64,000 nt of DNA from Nonlabens xylanidelens (GTDB lineage: Bacteria; Bacteroidota; Bacteroidia; Flavobacteriales; Flavobacteriaceae). Shown here in pieces: positions 1 to 7,875 of the stretch. The notes under the pieces were generated by a model that searched no databases, was not told the DNA's origin, and saw nothing but the letters and a program-made list of their open reading frames with translations. Position numbers and translations under genes: made by a program. Within the stretch, counting starts at the first letter, position 1. Every line of letters starts with the position of its first letter. Location of the stretch: positions 1-64,000 of the forward strand of contig NZ_PTJE01000007.1 of the NCBI RefSeq assembly GCF_002934445.1, given 5' to 3'.

Positions 1-258
1 GATGAGCTTACCGTGTTCTTTGAGTTCCCAATCGAGATCAGAAAAATCATCTATACAACAAACCTTATCGAAAATCTTAATGGAAAAATACGTAAATACA
101 CCAAAAACAAGTTGTCCTTCACGACAGATCAAGCTGTTATGAAATCTGTATATTTGGCAATCAGAGAAGCAACTAAGAAATGGTCTATGCCAGTAAGAAA
201 CTGGGGAATCATACTTAATCAGTTCTTAACTATATATGATAAAAGGGTTCAACTCTAA
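1..258 (+). CDS. IS256-family (mutator-type) transposase, C-terminal end, cut by window edge
   Basis: The reading frame is open from base 1 and ends at TAA 256-258, so this is the last 85 codons of a longer gene. The GTG at 13 is an internal valine, not a start. The protein matches the C-terminal end of IS256-type DDE transposases as I know them: [12 protein letters not shown], then [13 protein letters not shown], then a segment ending near [11 protein letters not shown]. The conserved C-terminal catalytic Glu region would be near IENLN. A candidate terminal inverted repeat follows at 292-316. Whether the upstream part is intact cannot be seen. The family call rests on recalled motifs. Confidence 0.85.
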   Translation, partial: DELTVFFEFPIEIRKIIYTTNLIENLNGKIRKYTKNKLSFTTDQAVMKSVYLAIREATKKWSMPVRNWGIILNQFLTIYDKRVQL

Positions 259-291
259 ATATTAATTAAAGTCAAACCCAAGTTATTTTAA

Positions 292-316
292 CTTACACAC
301 TTTTCAGGATAGTGTC
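292..316 (+). repeat. Candidate right terminal inverted repeat of the IS256-type element
   Basis: About 35 bp after the transposase stop, the sequence CTTACACACTTTTCAGGATA (292-311) continues to GTGTC. Read from the outside inward it is GACACTATCCTGAAAAGTGT, the style of end seen on IS256-family elements. The matching left end and the target duplication lie outside the window, so this is a candidate only. Confidence 0.5.
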
Positions 317-575
317 TTTTTTTGGTTACATTACTCATTACTCATTACTCAATTTGATAATAGAAATATTTTGTTTTTTTTGATTTCGTTATTTTGAGTA
401 GATTACTAATCTATTCAAGAAGCTAGGATATTTTATTTCTTATTTAATGTGATTGGCTTTTGCCACTTAAGTTGTTCGGTATTTCACTTTCGCGAAAGCG
501 ATATTAAAAATTTAAACTATCAAATATTAATTTGGGGTTTATGGGTTGCTGTTATAGTTTGAGTATATATGAGCA
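317..575. other. Gene-free spacer between the IS end and the glyA terminator
   Basis: I see no supported gene here. It holds three tandem copies of a 7-bp unit, ATTACTC, at about 331-351, and a degenerate copy of the genome-wide palindrome at 487-500. The rest is A/T-rich and featureless. Confidence 0.6.
487..500. repeat. Interspersed palindrome, copy 1 (degenerate left arm)
   Basis: CTTTCGCGAAAGCG preceded by CA instead of CG. The core TTTCGCGAAA is intact. Intergenic, between the IS remnant and glyA, with no T-tract next to it. Confidence 0.85.
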
Positions 576-615
576 TAAAAAAAGCTCAAGTACGCCAGTG
601 ACGTTATTGAGCTTT
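576..615 (-). terminator. Rho-independent terminator of glyA
   Basis: The arms AAAGCTCAA (581-589) and TTGAGCTTT (607-615) form a 9-bp stem with a 17-nt loop. Read on the minus strand, the stem is followed by a run of Ts (the A-run at 576-583). It lies about 60 bp past the glyA stop. Confidence 0.75.
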
Positions 616-676
616 GATTTACTACGATCATAATGCGAGCATTGCTTTTAATAATCGATGGAAAAATATTTTTTTA

Positions 677-1948
677 CTAAGCTTTGAATAATGGTAATCC
701 TTCAGTTAGGGTGTATACTTCGTCTTCTAGTTTAGATAAATTATCTGGATTACCTGTTAAACAACGATCTATTAGATCAACGATAGTTTTCATACTATCT
801 TCTTTTAGACCTCTAGTCGTTATTGCTGCTGTACCAATACGAATTCCACTGGTTACAAATGGAGACTCTGTATCAAAAGGAACCATGTTTTTGTTTACAG
901 TGATGTGTATTTGTCCTAGTAATGCCTCAGCTTCTTTACCGTTAATGTTTTTATTTCTTAGGTCTATAAGCATCATGTGATTATCTGTACCACCTGAAAT
1001 AATATCATAACCTCTAGCAACAAATTCTGCTGCCATAACTTCTGCATTTTTCTTTACTTGAACCATGTAGTGTAAGAAATCTTCTGAAAGTGCCTCTTTA
1101 AACGCTACTGCTTTCGCTGCTATAATGTGTTCTAAAGGTCCACCTTGATTACCTGGAAATACCCCACTGTTTAGTAAGCTAGACATTTTCTTTAAGTTTC
1201 CATTTTTTAATTTCTGACCGAATGGATTTTCAAAATCTTTACCCATTATAATCATTCCTCCTCTAGGACCTCTCAAAGTTTTATGTGTAGTAGTTGTGCA
1301 AATGTGTGCATGAACTACTGCGTCCATCATGATTCCTTTGGCGATAAGACCTGCAGGATGTGCAATGTCTGCCATAAGAATTGCACCTACTTTGTCTGCG
1401 ATATCTCTAAACCTTTTATAATCTATTTCTCTACTATAAGCTGAAGCACCAGCGATAATTAGTTTAGGCTGTTCTTTTACAGCTATTTCTTCTATTTTAT
1501 CGTAGTCTAATCTACCAGTTTCTTTTTCAACACCGTAAAAGGCGTTTTTGTAGAGTTTACCTGAAAAGTTAACTGGTGAACCATGTGTTAGGTGACCTCC
1601 ATGAGATAGATCAAAACCTAGAATTTTATCTCCAGGATTCAAACAGGCATGATATACAGCTGTGTTAGCCTGGCTACCAGAGTGTGGTTGCACATTTATA
1701 TATTCTGCATTAAATAATTCTTTAGCTCTGTCGATAGCGATATTCTCTATTTCATCGACTACCTCGCATCCTCCATAATATCTTTTTCCAGGATATCCTT
1801 CGGCATATTTGTTAGTTAAAATAGAACCTGCAGCAGCAAGTACATCATCACTTACATAGTTTTCACTAGCAATTAATTCGATACCTTTTGTTTGACGGAT
1901 TCTCTCATCTTCAATCAAGTTAAAGATTTCATTATCGTTGTAAGCCAT
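677..1948 (-). CDS. glyA: Serine hydroxymethyltransferase
   Basis: GlyA is a cytosolic PLP enzyme converting serine plus tetrahydrofolate to glycine plus 5,10-methylene-THF, the main one-carbon supply. At 423 residues it has the usual bacterial length. The PLP lysine is K223 in [14 protein letters not shown]. Other family landmarks are [11 protein letters not shown] near the N-terminus, [13 protein letters not shown], and [10 protein letters not shown]. The start was placed at ATG 1946-1948 (MAYNDNEIF). A longer open frame to 1990 adds residues unlike the family and runs over the promoter at 1965-1994. The gene is divergent from fumarylacetoacetase. A terminator follows at 576-615. Confidence 0.97.
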   Translation of the reverse strand: MAYNDNEIFNLIEDERIRQTKGIELIASENYVSDDVLAAAGSILTNKYAEGYPGKRYYGGCEVVDEIENIAIDRAKELFNAEYINVQPHSGSQANTAVYHACLNPGDKILGFDLSHGGHLTHGSPVNFSGKLYKNAFYGVEKETGRLDYDKIEEIAVKEQPKLIIAGASAYSREIDYKRFRDIADKVGAILMADIAHPAGLIAKGIMMDAVVHAHICTTTTHKTLRGPRGGMIIMGKDFENPFGQKLKNGNLKKMSSLLNSGVFPGNQGGPLEHIIAAKAVAFKEALSEDFLHYMVQVKKNAEVMAAEFVARGYDIISGGTDNHMMLIDLRNKNINGKEAEALLGQIHITVNKNMVPFDTESPFVTSGIRIGTAAITTRGLKEDSMKTIVDLIDRCLTGNPDNLSKLEDEVYTLTEGLPLFKA

Positions 1949-1964
1949 TTTAAATATTTTGTTA

Positions 1965-1994
1965 CAAAAATAAGCTACATATGCTATCAACCAA
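1965..1994 (-). promoter_or_regulatory. Bacteroidota-type promoter of glyA (-7 TATTTTTG, -33 TTG)
   Basis: On the minus strand TATTTTTG (complement of 1965-1972) fits the TAnnTTTG -7 element. A TTG at 1992-1994 lies 19 bp upstream, the usual spacing to the -33 element. The -7 box is 16 bp before the chosen ATG, which supports that start. Confidence 0.7.
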
Positions 1995-2005
1995 TTCTTA
2001 TATAA

Positions 2006-2013
2006 TATATTTG
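2006..2013 (+). promoter_or_regulatory. Candidate -7 element for fumarylacetoacetase
   Basis: TATATTTG matches TAnnTTTG exactly and lies 33 bp before the ATG at 2047. I see no clear -33 TTG at the right distance. It sits only 12 bp from the divergent glyA -33 element, so the two promoters share one short control region. Confidence 0.5.
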
Positions 2014-2046
2014 AATACTACTTTTTAACAAGAAATCAAGATACAG

Positions 2047-3336
2047 ATGCCTAATAAAACAAATGACCCAAAGAGAAGTTCATGGATAGGATATAATAGA
2101 GATACTCATTTCCCTATTCAAAATATACCATTCGGCGTTTTCCTTACTAGGGATAACGTTATTACTATAGGTACTAGAATAGGCGATTATGCCATAGATC
2201 TAGGTGCATTGCAGGAGATGGGTTACTTTGAGAGTGTGCCATTAACTGACGATATGTTTATGCAGGACACACTTAATGATTTTATTTCTGACGGGAAGAA
2301 AACGTGGCGTCTTGTGCGCAATAGAATAGGTGATATCTTTGATAAAGAAAATTCTGAATTACGTGATAATAAATCTGATAGAGACCGTATAATCTTTCCT
2401 ATCGACGAAGTGGAGATGCAGTTACCTGTTTTAATAGGTGATTATACTGATTTCTATAGTAGTAAAGAGCATGCTACAAATGTAGGTACAATGTTTAGAG
2501 ATCCTGATAATGCTCTTTTACCAAATTGGTTACACATGCCAGTAGCTTATCATGGTAGATCCAGTTCTGTTATACCTTCTAATATTTCTATACACCGACC
2601 ACAAGGTCAGACTATGCCAGCAGGGTCAGAGCAACCAGTATTTGGTCCATCTAAATTAGTAGACTTTGAATTAGAAATGGCATTCATTACAACAGATGCT
2701 AATAATTTAGGACATCCAGTGCCTGTTAATGAGGCAGAGGATTATATTTTTGGTATGGTTATTCTTAACGACTGGAGCGCAAGAGATATTCAAAAGTGGG
2801 AATATGTGCCACTAGGACCATTTTTAGCAAAAAACTTTGCGAGTTCTATCTCTCCATGGATTGTAACGTTAGATGCATTAGAGCCTTTTAGAACTAATAG
2901 TCCTAAACGCGAGAAACCAGTTTTAGATTATCTAGATTCAAAAGAAGATAGCAGTTTTGATATTAATCTAGAGGTAGATATTACACCACAACAAGGAACA
3001 CCTACCACAGTCTGTAAATCAAACTTTAAACATCTTTATTGGAATATTTCACAACAACTAGCGCATCATACGGTAAACGGTTGTTCTGTTAATAGTGGTG
3101 ATTTAATGGGAAGCGGTACTATTTCAGGACCTACTAAGGATTCTTATGGTTCAATGTTAGAATTAAGCTGGAGAGGTGAAAAGCCTATCCAACTTAATGA
3201 TGGTACAGAGCGTAAATTCATTCAAGATTATGATACCGTTACCATGAGAGGTTACTGTCATAAAGGAGAACTACGTATAGGGTTTGGAGAAGTATCTAAT
3301 ACTCTTCTACCTATTTATGAGCCTAAGAAAAAGTAA
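2047..3336 (+). CDS. fah: Fumarylacetoacetase
   Basis: This hydrolyses fumarylacetoacetate to fumarate and acetoacetate, the last step of tyrosine/phenylalanine (homogentisate) breakdown. It is 429 residues, the length of animal-type FAH. An N-terminal SH3-like domain (about 1-120) precedes the catalytic FAH fold. D135 and H142 in DYTDFYSSKEHATNVG correspond to the metal Asp and catalytic His of mouse FAH (D126, H133). Also visible are VAYHGRSSS, FELEMAF and ILNDWSARDIQKWEYVPLGP. The stop codon abuts the ATG of the next lipoprotein gene. No other homogentisate-pathway gene is adjacent. Confidence 0.96.
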   Translation: MPNKTNDPKRSSWIGYNRDTHFPIQNIPFGVFLTRDNVITIGTRIGDYAIDLGALQEMGYFESVPLTDDMFMQDTLNDFISDGKKTWRLVRNRIGDIFDKENSELRDNKSDRDRIIFPIDEVEMQLPVLIGDYTDFYSSKEHATNVGTMFRDPDNALLPNWLHMPVAYHGRSSSVIPSNISIHRPQGQTMPAGSEQPVFGPSKLVDFELEMAFITTDANNLGHPVPVNEAEDYIFGMVILNDWSARDIQKWEYVPLGPFLAKNFASSISPWIVTLDALEPFRTNSPKREKPVLDYLDSKEDSSFDINLEVDITPQQGTPTTVCKSNFKHLYWNISQQLAHHTVNGCSVNSGDLMGSGTISGPTKDSYGSMLELSWRGEKPIQLNDGTERKFIQDYDTVTMRGYCHKGELRIGFGEVSNTLLPIYEPKKK

Positions 3337-4521
3337 ATGAAAAAAACTATAATTTACCTTCTGTTTACTGTCTTAATTATCTCGTGTAGTAGTTTAAAAG
3401 AAACAGAAACTGCTTTAAACCAAGGTAACTATGACCAAGCGATAGATATCGCTGTTAATAAATTAATAGAAGGTAAAACAGCCAAAAGAAATCAAGAATA
3501 CATACCTCTTTTAAAGCAAGCCTATATGAAGGCAGTTGCTCAGGACCAAATTTTATTACAAAGGTGGCAGTTAGATAATAATCCTGCTGTACTAGAATCT
3601 ATATATGAAACCTATGTAGGTATGGATCAACGACAGGATAAGATAAAACCTTTGTTGCCTTTAACCTTGATAAAAGAGAATGAAACAGTTGATTTTGACT
3701 TTGAAAATTACAATGCTAATATAATTGCATCTAAAAATGACCTTTCTGATTATTTACTTATTAATTCAAAAACGGCTCTGAGAACTGCAAATACTATAGA
3801 AGCAAGAAGTGTCTATAATGATTTGATTTATTTAGAAAAGATCAACCCTAATTTTAAAGATACTCGTGATTTAATGAAAAAAGCCCTAGAGAAAGGAACT
3901 CATTACATTATGGTAAATCTTAAAAATCAGTCACAAACAGTATTGCCACAATTGCTAGAAGAAGAATTACTTAATTTTTCTACCTATGGTATTAACGATC
4001 AGTGGACTCAATATCATAACAACGAGATAGTAGAGTTGGATTATGATTATGACATAGATATAATTATAGACCGCATTGTGATGTCTCCAGAACAAGTTTC
4101 TAAAAAAGAGTTGCATAAAGAAAGACTCGTACAAGATGGCTATATCTATGAATATGATGCTAATGGCAACGTTAAAAAGGACAGTTTAGGTAACGATATA
4201 AAAAGAGATAAATTTGTCACCATTAAGGCTAGCGTCGTTCAAAATACGCAATTTAAAGAATCAAACGTTAATGCAGTTGTTCAGTTAATTGATAATAGAA
4301 CATCGCAAACAGTAGATCGTTTTCCTGTAGCTAGTAACTTTATTTTCACCTATATCTATGGTTCTGTTTATGGGGATAGAAGAGCTCTTGATGCAAATTA
4401 TCTAGAAACTTTGAATCCTAGATCTGTGAACTTTCCGACAGATGAGCAAATGATTTACGACACCGGTGAAGACCTAAAGTATAAAATAAAACAGATTCTA
4501 AATAATCTTAATTATAATTAG
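3337..4521 (+). CDS. Lipoprotein of unknown function, coupled to fah
   Basis: The 394-residue product begins with a lipoprotein signal peptide; the lipobox is LIISC with the modified Cys at residue 17, so it is predicted to be membrane-anchored in the envelope. The N-terminal third is alpha-helical and TPR-like (for example ETALNQGNYDQAIDIAVN). The rest is mixed and contains FIYTYIYGSVYGDRRALD-like aromatic segments (about residues 335-350). The ATG follows the fah stop with no gap, so the two are probably translated from one mRNA. I do not recognise a named family. It is likely a conserved flavobacterial protein. Confidence 0.8.
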   Translation: MKKTIIYLLFTVLIISCSSLKETETALNQGNYDQAIDIAVNKLIEGKTAKRNQEYIPLLKQAYMKAVAQDQILLQRWQLDNNPAVLESIYETYVGMDQRQDKIKPLLPLTLIKENETVDFDFENYNANIIASKNDLSDYLLINSKTALRTANTIEARSVYNDLIYLEKINPNFKDTRDLMKKALEKGTHYIMVNLKNQSQTVLPQLLEEELLNFSTYGINDQWTQYHNNEIVELDYDYDIDIIIDRIVMSPEQVSKKELHKERLVQDGYIYEYDANGNVKKDSLGNDIKRDKFVTIKASVVQNTQFKESNVNAVVQLIDNRTSQTVDRFPVASNFIFTYIYGSVYGDRRALDANYLETLNPRSVNFPTDEQMIYDTGEDLKYKIKQILNNLNYN

Positions 4522-4528
4522 ATGGTGT

Positions 4529-4552
4529 GTTTCGCTTTCGCGAAAGCGAAAC
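4529..4552. repeat. Interspersed palindrome, copy 2 (longest, 24-bp perfect)
   Basis: The core CGCTTTCGCGAAAGCG at 4533-4548 is extended symmetrically to 24 bp (GTTT on the left, AAAC on the right). It is intergenic, 8-31 bp after the lipoprotein stop. It could form a hairpin but no U-tract follows. Confidence 0.95.
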
Positions 4553-4609
4553 ATGCATTAAGATCCTACTTACTTTAAAATCTTAGGATTTATTTCACAG
4601 TTCAACTCC

Positions 4610-4617
4610 TATATTTG
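4610..4617 (+). promoter_or_regulatory. Candidate -7 element for bshC
   Basis: TATATTTG is an exact TAnnTTTG match, 16 bp before the ATG at 4634. No convincing -33 TTG is seen. Confidence 0.45.
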
Positions 4618-4633
4618 AGGAGACTATAAATCT

Positions 4634-6232
4634 ATGAGTTCAAAACACCAATCTTACACGTCTATTAGATATTTTTCAGATTTAATGTCTGATTATCTCG
4701 ATCAAAAAGAACATGTAAAACCTTTATATCATCGATTTCCAAAATTAGACAATTTTAGAGATCAGATAGTTGAGAAAAAAAAGGAATGGGATCCACTACA
4801 GAATAGAAGAGAAGTCTTGCAAGACGTACTTGTGTCGCAGTACGAGAGTATAGAAGATAAAGATAAAACGCAATTAAACATTAATTTGCTGGGTAAACAA
4901 CATACGTTTACCGTAACTACTGGGCACCAGCTCAATTTATTTACAGGACCATTATATTTTTTATATAAAATAATATCTACCATTAATTTATGTAAAACAC
5001 TATCACATAAATATCCAGAGTATAATTTTGTTCCGGTATACTGGATGGCAACTGAAGATCATGATTTTGAAGAGATTCAATATTTTAATTACGGTGATAA
5101 AAAGGTAGTTTATAACCGTGATTCTTATGGTGGTGTAGGAAGGCTTTCTACAGATGGTCTAGAAGATGTTCTAGAAGTTTTTAAAAAACTGTTAGGTAAA
5201 CATGATAATGCTCAAAAAGTAATAAGTCTTTTTGAAAAAGGGTATTTAAATAATTCTAACCTTGCAAATGCGACTAGAGTAATAGCGCATGAATTATTTA
5301 AAGAAGATGGCCTCGTAATTCTAGATGCAGATGATAGCAAATTAAAAGCACTTGCAATTCCTTATTTTAAAGAAGAATTAATCTCCCAGACTAGTTTTAA
5401 GGAGGTGAGTCATACCTTAGATAGCTGGCCACATGAATATAAAGTACAAGTTAATCCTCGAGAGATTAATTTATTCTACTTAACTGATTTTTATCGCAAA
5501 CGTATAATAGAAAAAGATGGTTCTTATTCTATAGACGATACAGATATTAGATTTACAAAAGAAGAGATTCTTAAAGAATTACAAGATCATCCAGAAAGAT
5601 TTTCACCTAATGTTATTATGAGGCCACTTTATCAAGAAGTGGTGCTTCCTAATTTGTGTTATATAGGTGGTGGTGGTGAGATGGCATACTGGTTAGAATT
5701 GAAGCAGTATTTTAATTCACAACAAGTAACATTCCCTATACTACTCATGCGCAACTCTGCTTTATTAGTTACCTCGAAGCAATTAGATAAAGTAAACAGG
5801 TTAAAATTAGAGATCTGGGATTTATTTAAAGAAGATCATGAGTTAACGACGCTCTTAACTAATAAAATAAGCGACATAGAGATAGATTTTACTACTCAAA
5901 AAGAACATCTTAAAAAGCAGTTTGAAGAACTTTTTAAAATTGCAAGTTTAACAGAGCAGTCTTTTGAAAATGCGGTAAAGGCTCAAGAGCATAAGCAAAT
6001 TAAAGGTCTAGAACATCTAGAGTCTAGACTGCTCAAAGCGCAAAAGAGAAAACTTAAAGATCATTTAGATAGAGCACTGGAGCTTAAAAAAGAGTTGTTT
6101 CCTAATGATAGTCTACAAGAAAGGCAAACTAACTTTTCATTATTTTATCAAGAATACGGGCCTTCTTTTATTTCTAAAATTAAAGAAAGTCTAGATCCTC
6201 TAGATCAGAGATTTAGTGTCATAGAATTGTGA
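4634..6232 (+). CDS. bshC: Bacillithiol biosynthesis cysteine-adding enzyme BshC
   Basis: BshC adds cysteine to glucosaminyl-malate, the last step of bacillithiol synthesis, giving the low-molecular-weight thiol used instead of glutathione. The 532-residue length is typical. The signature TTGHQLNLFTGPLYFLYK (about residues 96-114) is followed by PVYWMATEDHDFEEI, and a long coiled-coil lies at about 405-490, as in the B. subtilis enzyme. No bshA or bshB is in the window. The gene has its own candidate -7 element and is followed by guaA after about 100 bp. Confidence 0.95.
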   Translation: MSSKHQSYTSIRYFSDLMSDYLDQKEHVKPLYHRFPKLDNFRDQIVEKKKEWDPLQNRREVLQDVLVSQYESIEDKDKTQLNINLLGKQHTFTVTTGHQLNLFTGPLYFLYKIISTINLCKTLSHKYPEYNFVPVYWMATEDHDFEEIQYFNYGDKKVVYNRDSYGGVGRLSTDGLEDVLEVFKKLLGKHDNAQKVISLFEKGYLNNSNLANATRVIAHELFKEDGLVILDADDSKLKALAIPYFKEELISQTSFKEVSHTLDSWPHEYKVQVNPREINLFYLTDFYRKRIIEKDGSYSIDDTDIRFTKEEILKELQDHPERFSPNVIMRPLYQEVVLPNLCYIGGGGEMAYWLELKQYFNSQQVTFPILLMRNSALLVTSKQLDKVNRLKLEIWDLFKEDHELTTLLTNKISDIEIDFTTQKEHLKKQFEELFKIASLTEQSFENAVKAQEHKQIKGLEHLESRLLKAQKRKLKDHLDRALELKKELFPNDSLQERQTNFSLFYQEYGPSFISKIKESLDPLDQRFSVIEL

Positions 6233-6324
6233 CAGTCTAGAAAGCTAATAAGAGACCTGATTTTTCTTTTGAAAACACGTTAACAAAAGTGTGTCATATC
6301 CTTAAACTTTAGATATTAAAAAAG

Positions 6325-6332
6325 TAAATTTG
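6325..6332 (+). promoter_or_regulatory. -7 element of guaA, three bases before the start codon
   Basis: TAAATTTG is an exact TAnnTTTG match and ends 3 nt before ATG 6336. Transcription would begin at or within a few bases of the ATG, so the mRNA is probably leaderless or nearly so. The TTG inside this box also looks like an in-frame start codon (6330) but is better explained as promoter. Confidence 0.6.
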
Positions 6333-6335
6333 CTC

Positions 6336-7868
6336 ATGCAACACAACAAGATATTAATATTAGATTTTGGATCGCAATACACACAATTAATTGCGCGCAG
6401 AGTAAGAGAATTAAACATCTATTCTGAAATCCACCCTTTCAACAAAGTTCCTACAGATTTAGATCAGTATAAAGCTATCATTCTTTCCGGCAGTCCTATG
6501 TCTGTAAGATCGGAAGACGCTTTTCATGTAGATCTTAATGAAATAAGAGGTAAGAAGCCTCTTCTGGGAGTTTGTTATGGCGCGCAGTATTTAGCACATT
6601 TTCATGGAGGTGAAGTAGGTGCGTCTAGCACTAGAGAATATGGTCGTGCAAATTTATCTTTTGTAGAAAATGATTTGTTCTTAGAAGGTATAGAAGCTGG
6701 TAGTCAAGTATGGATGAGTCATAGTGATACTATTAAGCAATTGCCAGAAAACGGTATGTTACTCGCTAGTACTCATGACGTGAAAAATGCAGCCTATAAA
6801 ATACAAGGTGAATCTACCTATGCGATACAGTTTCATCCAGAGGTATATCATTCTACAGATGGTAAGCAGCTGTTAGAGAATTTCTTAATAAAGATTGCAA
6901 ACGTCACACCAGACTGGACTCCAGATAGTTTTGTTGAAGAAACTGTAGATCAATTACAAAAACAAATCGGAGAAGATCGTGTGGTTTTAGGTCTTTCTGG
7001 AGGAGTAGATTCTTCGGTTGCAGCGATGTTATTGCACAAAGCGATAGGTAAAAACCTCTACTGTATTTTTGTAAATAATGGATTATTGCGTAAAGATGAG
7101 TACACTCAAGTCTTAAAGCAATATGAAGGTATGGGACTTAACGTAAAAGGAGTAGACGCTTCGGCACGATTTATGGTTGCCCTTAAAGGATTAAGTGATC
7201 CAGAATTAAAACGTAAAGCAATAGGACGTGTATTTATAGAAGTTTTTGATGATGAGGCACACGAGGTTAAAAATGTAACCTGGCTCGCACAAGGTACTAT
7301 CTATCCAGATGTGATAGAAAGTGTAAGTGCAACCGGTGGGCCTAGTGCGACTATAAAATCACATCACAATGTTGGTGGATTACCAGACTTCATGAAGCTT
7401 AAAATTGTAGAACCTTTAAAAGCACTATTTAAAGATGAAGTACGTAGAGTAGGTAAATCTATGGGTATGGCTGCAGAGCTTTTAGGTAGACATCCATTTC
7501 CTGGACCAGGGCTAGCTATTAGAATTCTAGGAGATATCACACCAGAAAAAGTAAGTATACTTCAAGAAGTTGATGCTGTTTTTATAAATAATTTAAAAAA
7601 ATGGGATTTATACGATAAGGTATGGCAAGCCGGCGCTATTTTATTACCAGTAAATAGTGTAGGAGTAATGGGAGATGAGCGTACTTATGAAAAGTGTGTC
7701 GCTTTAAGAGCGGTAGAAAGTACAGACGGTATGACTGCAGACTGGGTAAACTTACCTTATGAGTTTTTGCAGGCAACTAGTAATGAAATAATAAATAAAG
7801 TTAAAGGCGTTAATAGAGTGGTGTATGACATCAGTTCAAAGCCGCCAGCAACTATAGAATGGGAATAA
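6336..7868 (+). CDS. guaA: GMP synthase (glutamine-hydrolysing)
   Basis: GuaA converts XMP to GMP using ATP and glutamine. From ATG 6336 it is 510 residues. The N-terminal class I glutamine amidotransferase has Cys80 in [10 protein letters not shown] and the His/Glu pair in [10 protein letters not shown]. The ATP pyrophosphatase P-loop is [14 protein letters not shown] (about 220-233). The C-terminal dimerisation domain ends in [11 protein letters not shown]. An upstream TTG at 6330 is in frame but forms part of the TAAATTTG promoter element. The next gene starts 7 bp after the stop. Confidence 0.98.
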   Translation: MQHNKILILDFGSQYTQLIARRVRELNIYSEIHPFNKVPTDLDQYKAIILSGSPMSVRSEDAFHVDLNEIRGKKPLLGVCYGAQYLAHFHGGEVGASSTREYGRANLSFVENDLFLEGIEAGSQVWMSHSDTIKQLPENGMLLASTHDVKNAAYKIQGESTYAIQFHPEVYHSTDGKQLLENFLIKIANVTPDWTPDSFVEETVDQLQKQIGEDRVVLGLSGGVDSSVAAMLLHKAIGKNLYCIFVNNGLLRKDEYTQVLKQYEGMGLNVKGVDASARFMVALKGLSDPELKRKAIGRVFIEVFDDEAHEVKNVTWLAQGTIYPDVIESVSATGGPSATIKSHHNVGGLPDFMKLKIVEPLKALFKDEVRRVGKSMGMAAELLGRHPFPGPGLAIRILGDITPEKVSILQEVDAVFINNLKKWDLYDKVWQAGAILLPVNSVGVMGDERTYEKCVALRAVESTDGMTADWVNLPYEFLQATSNEIINKVKGVNRVVYDISSKPPATIEWE

Positions 7869-7875
7869 AAACAAG

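Noticed and set aside
331-351. ATTACTC triple repeat as a target site or functional repeat
   Set aside because: Too short and isolated; no partner elsewhere in the window.
684-980. Open frame on the plus strand opposite glyA
   Set aside because: It is antisense to a clear gene, with no recognisable domain or promoter.
1949-1990. N-terminal extension of glyA to 1990
   Set aside because: It would run through the promoter boxes and adds residues unlike SHMT.
6330-6335. TTG start of guaA at 6330
   Set aside because: The TTG is part of the exact TAAATTTG promoter box; ATG 6336 gives the normal GuaA N-terminus.
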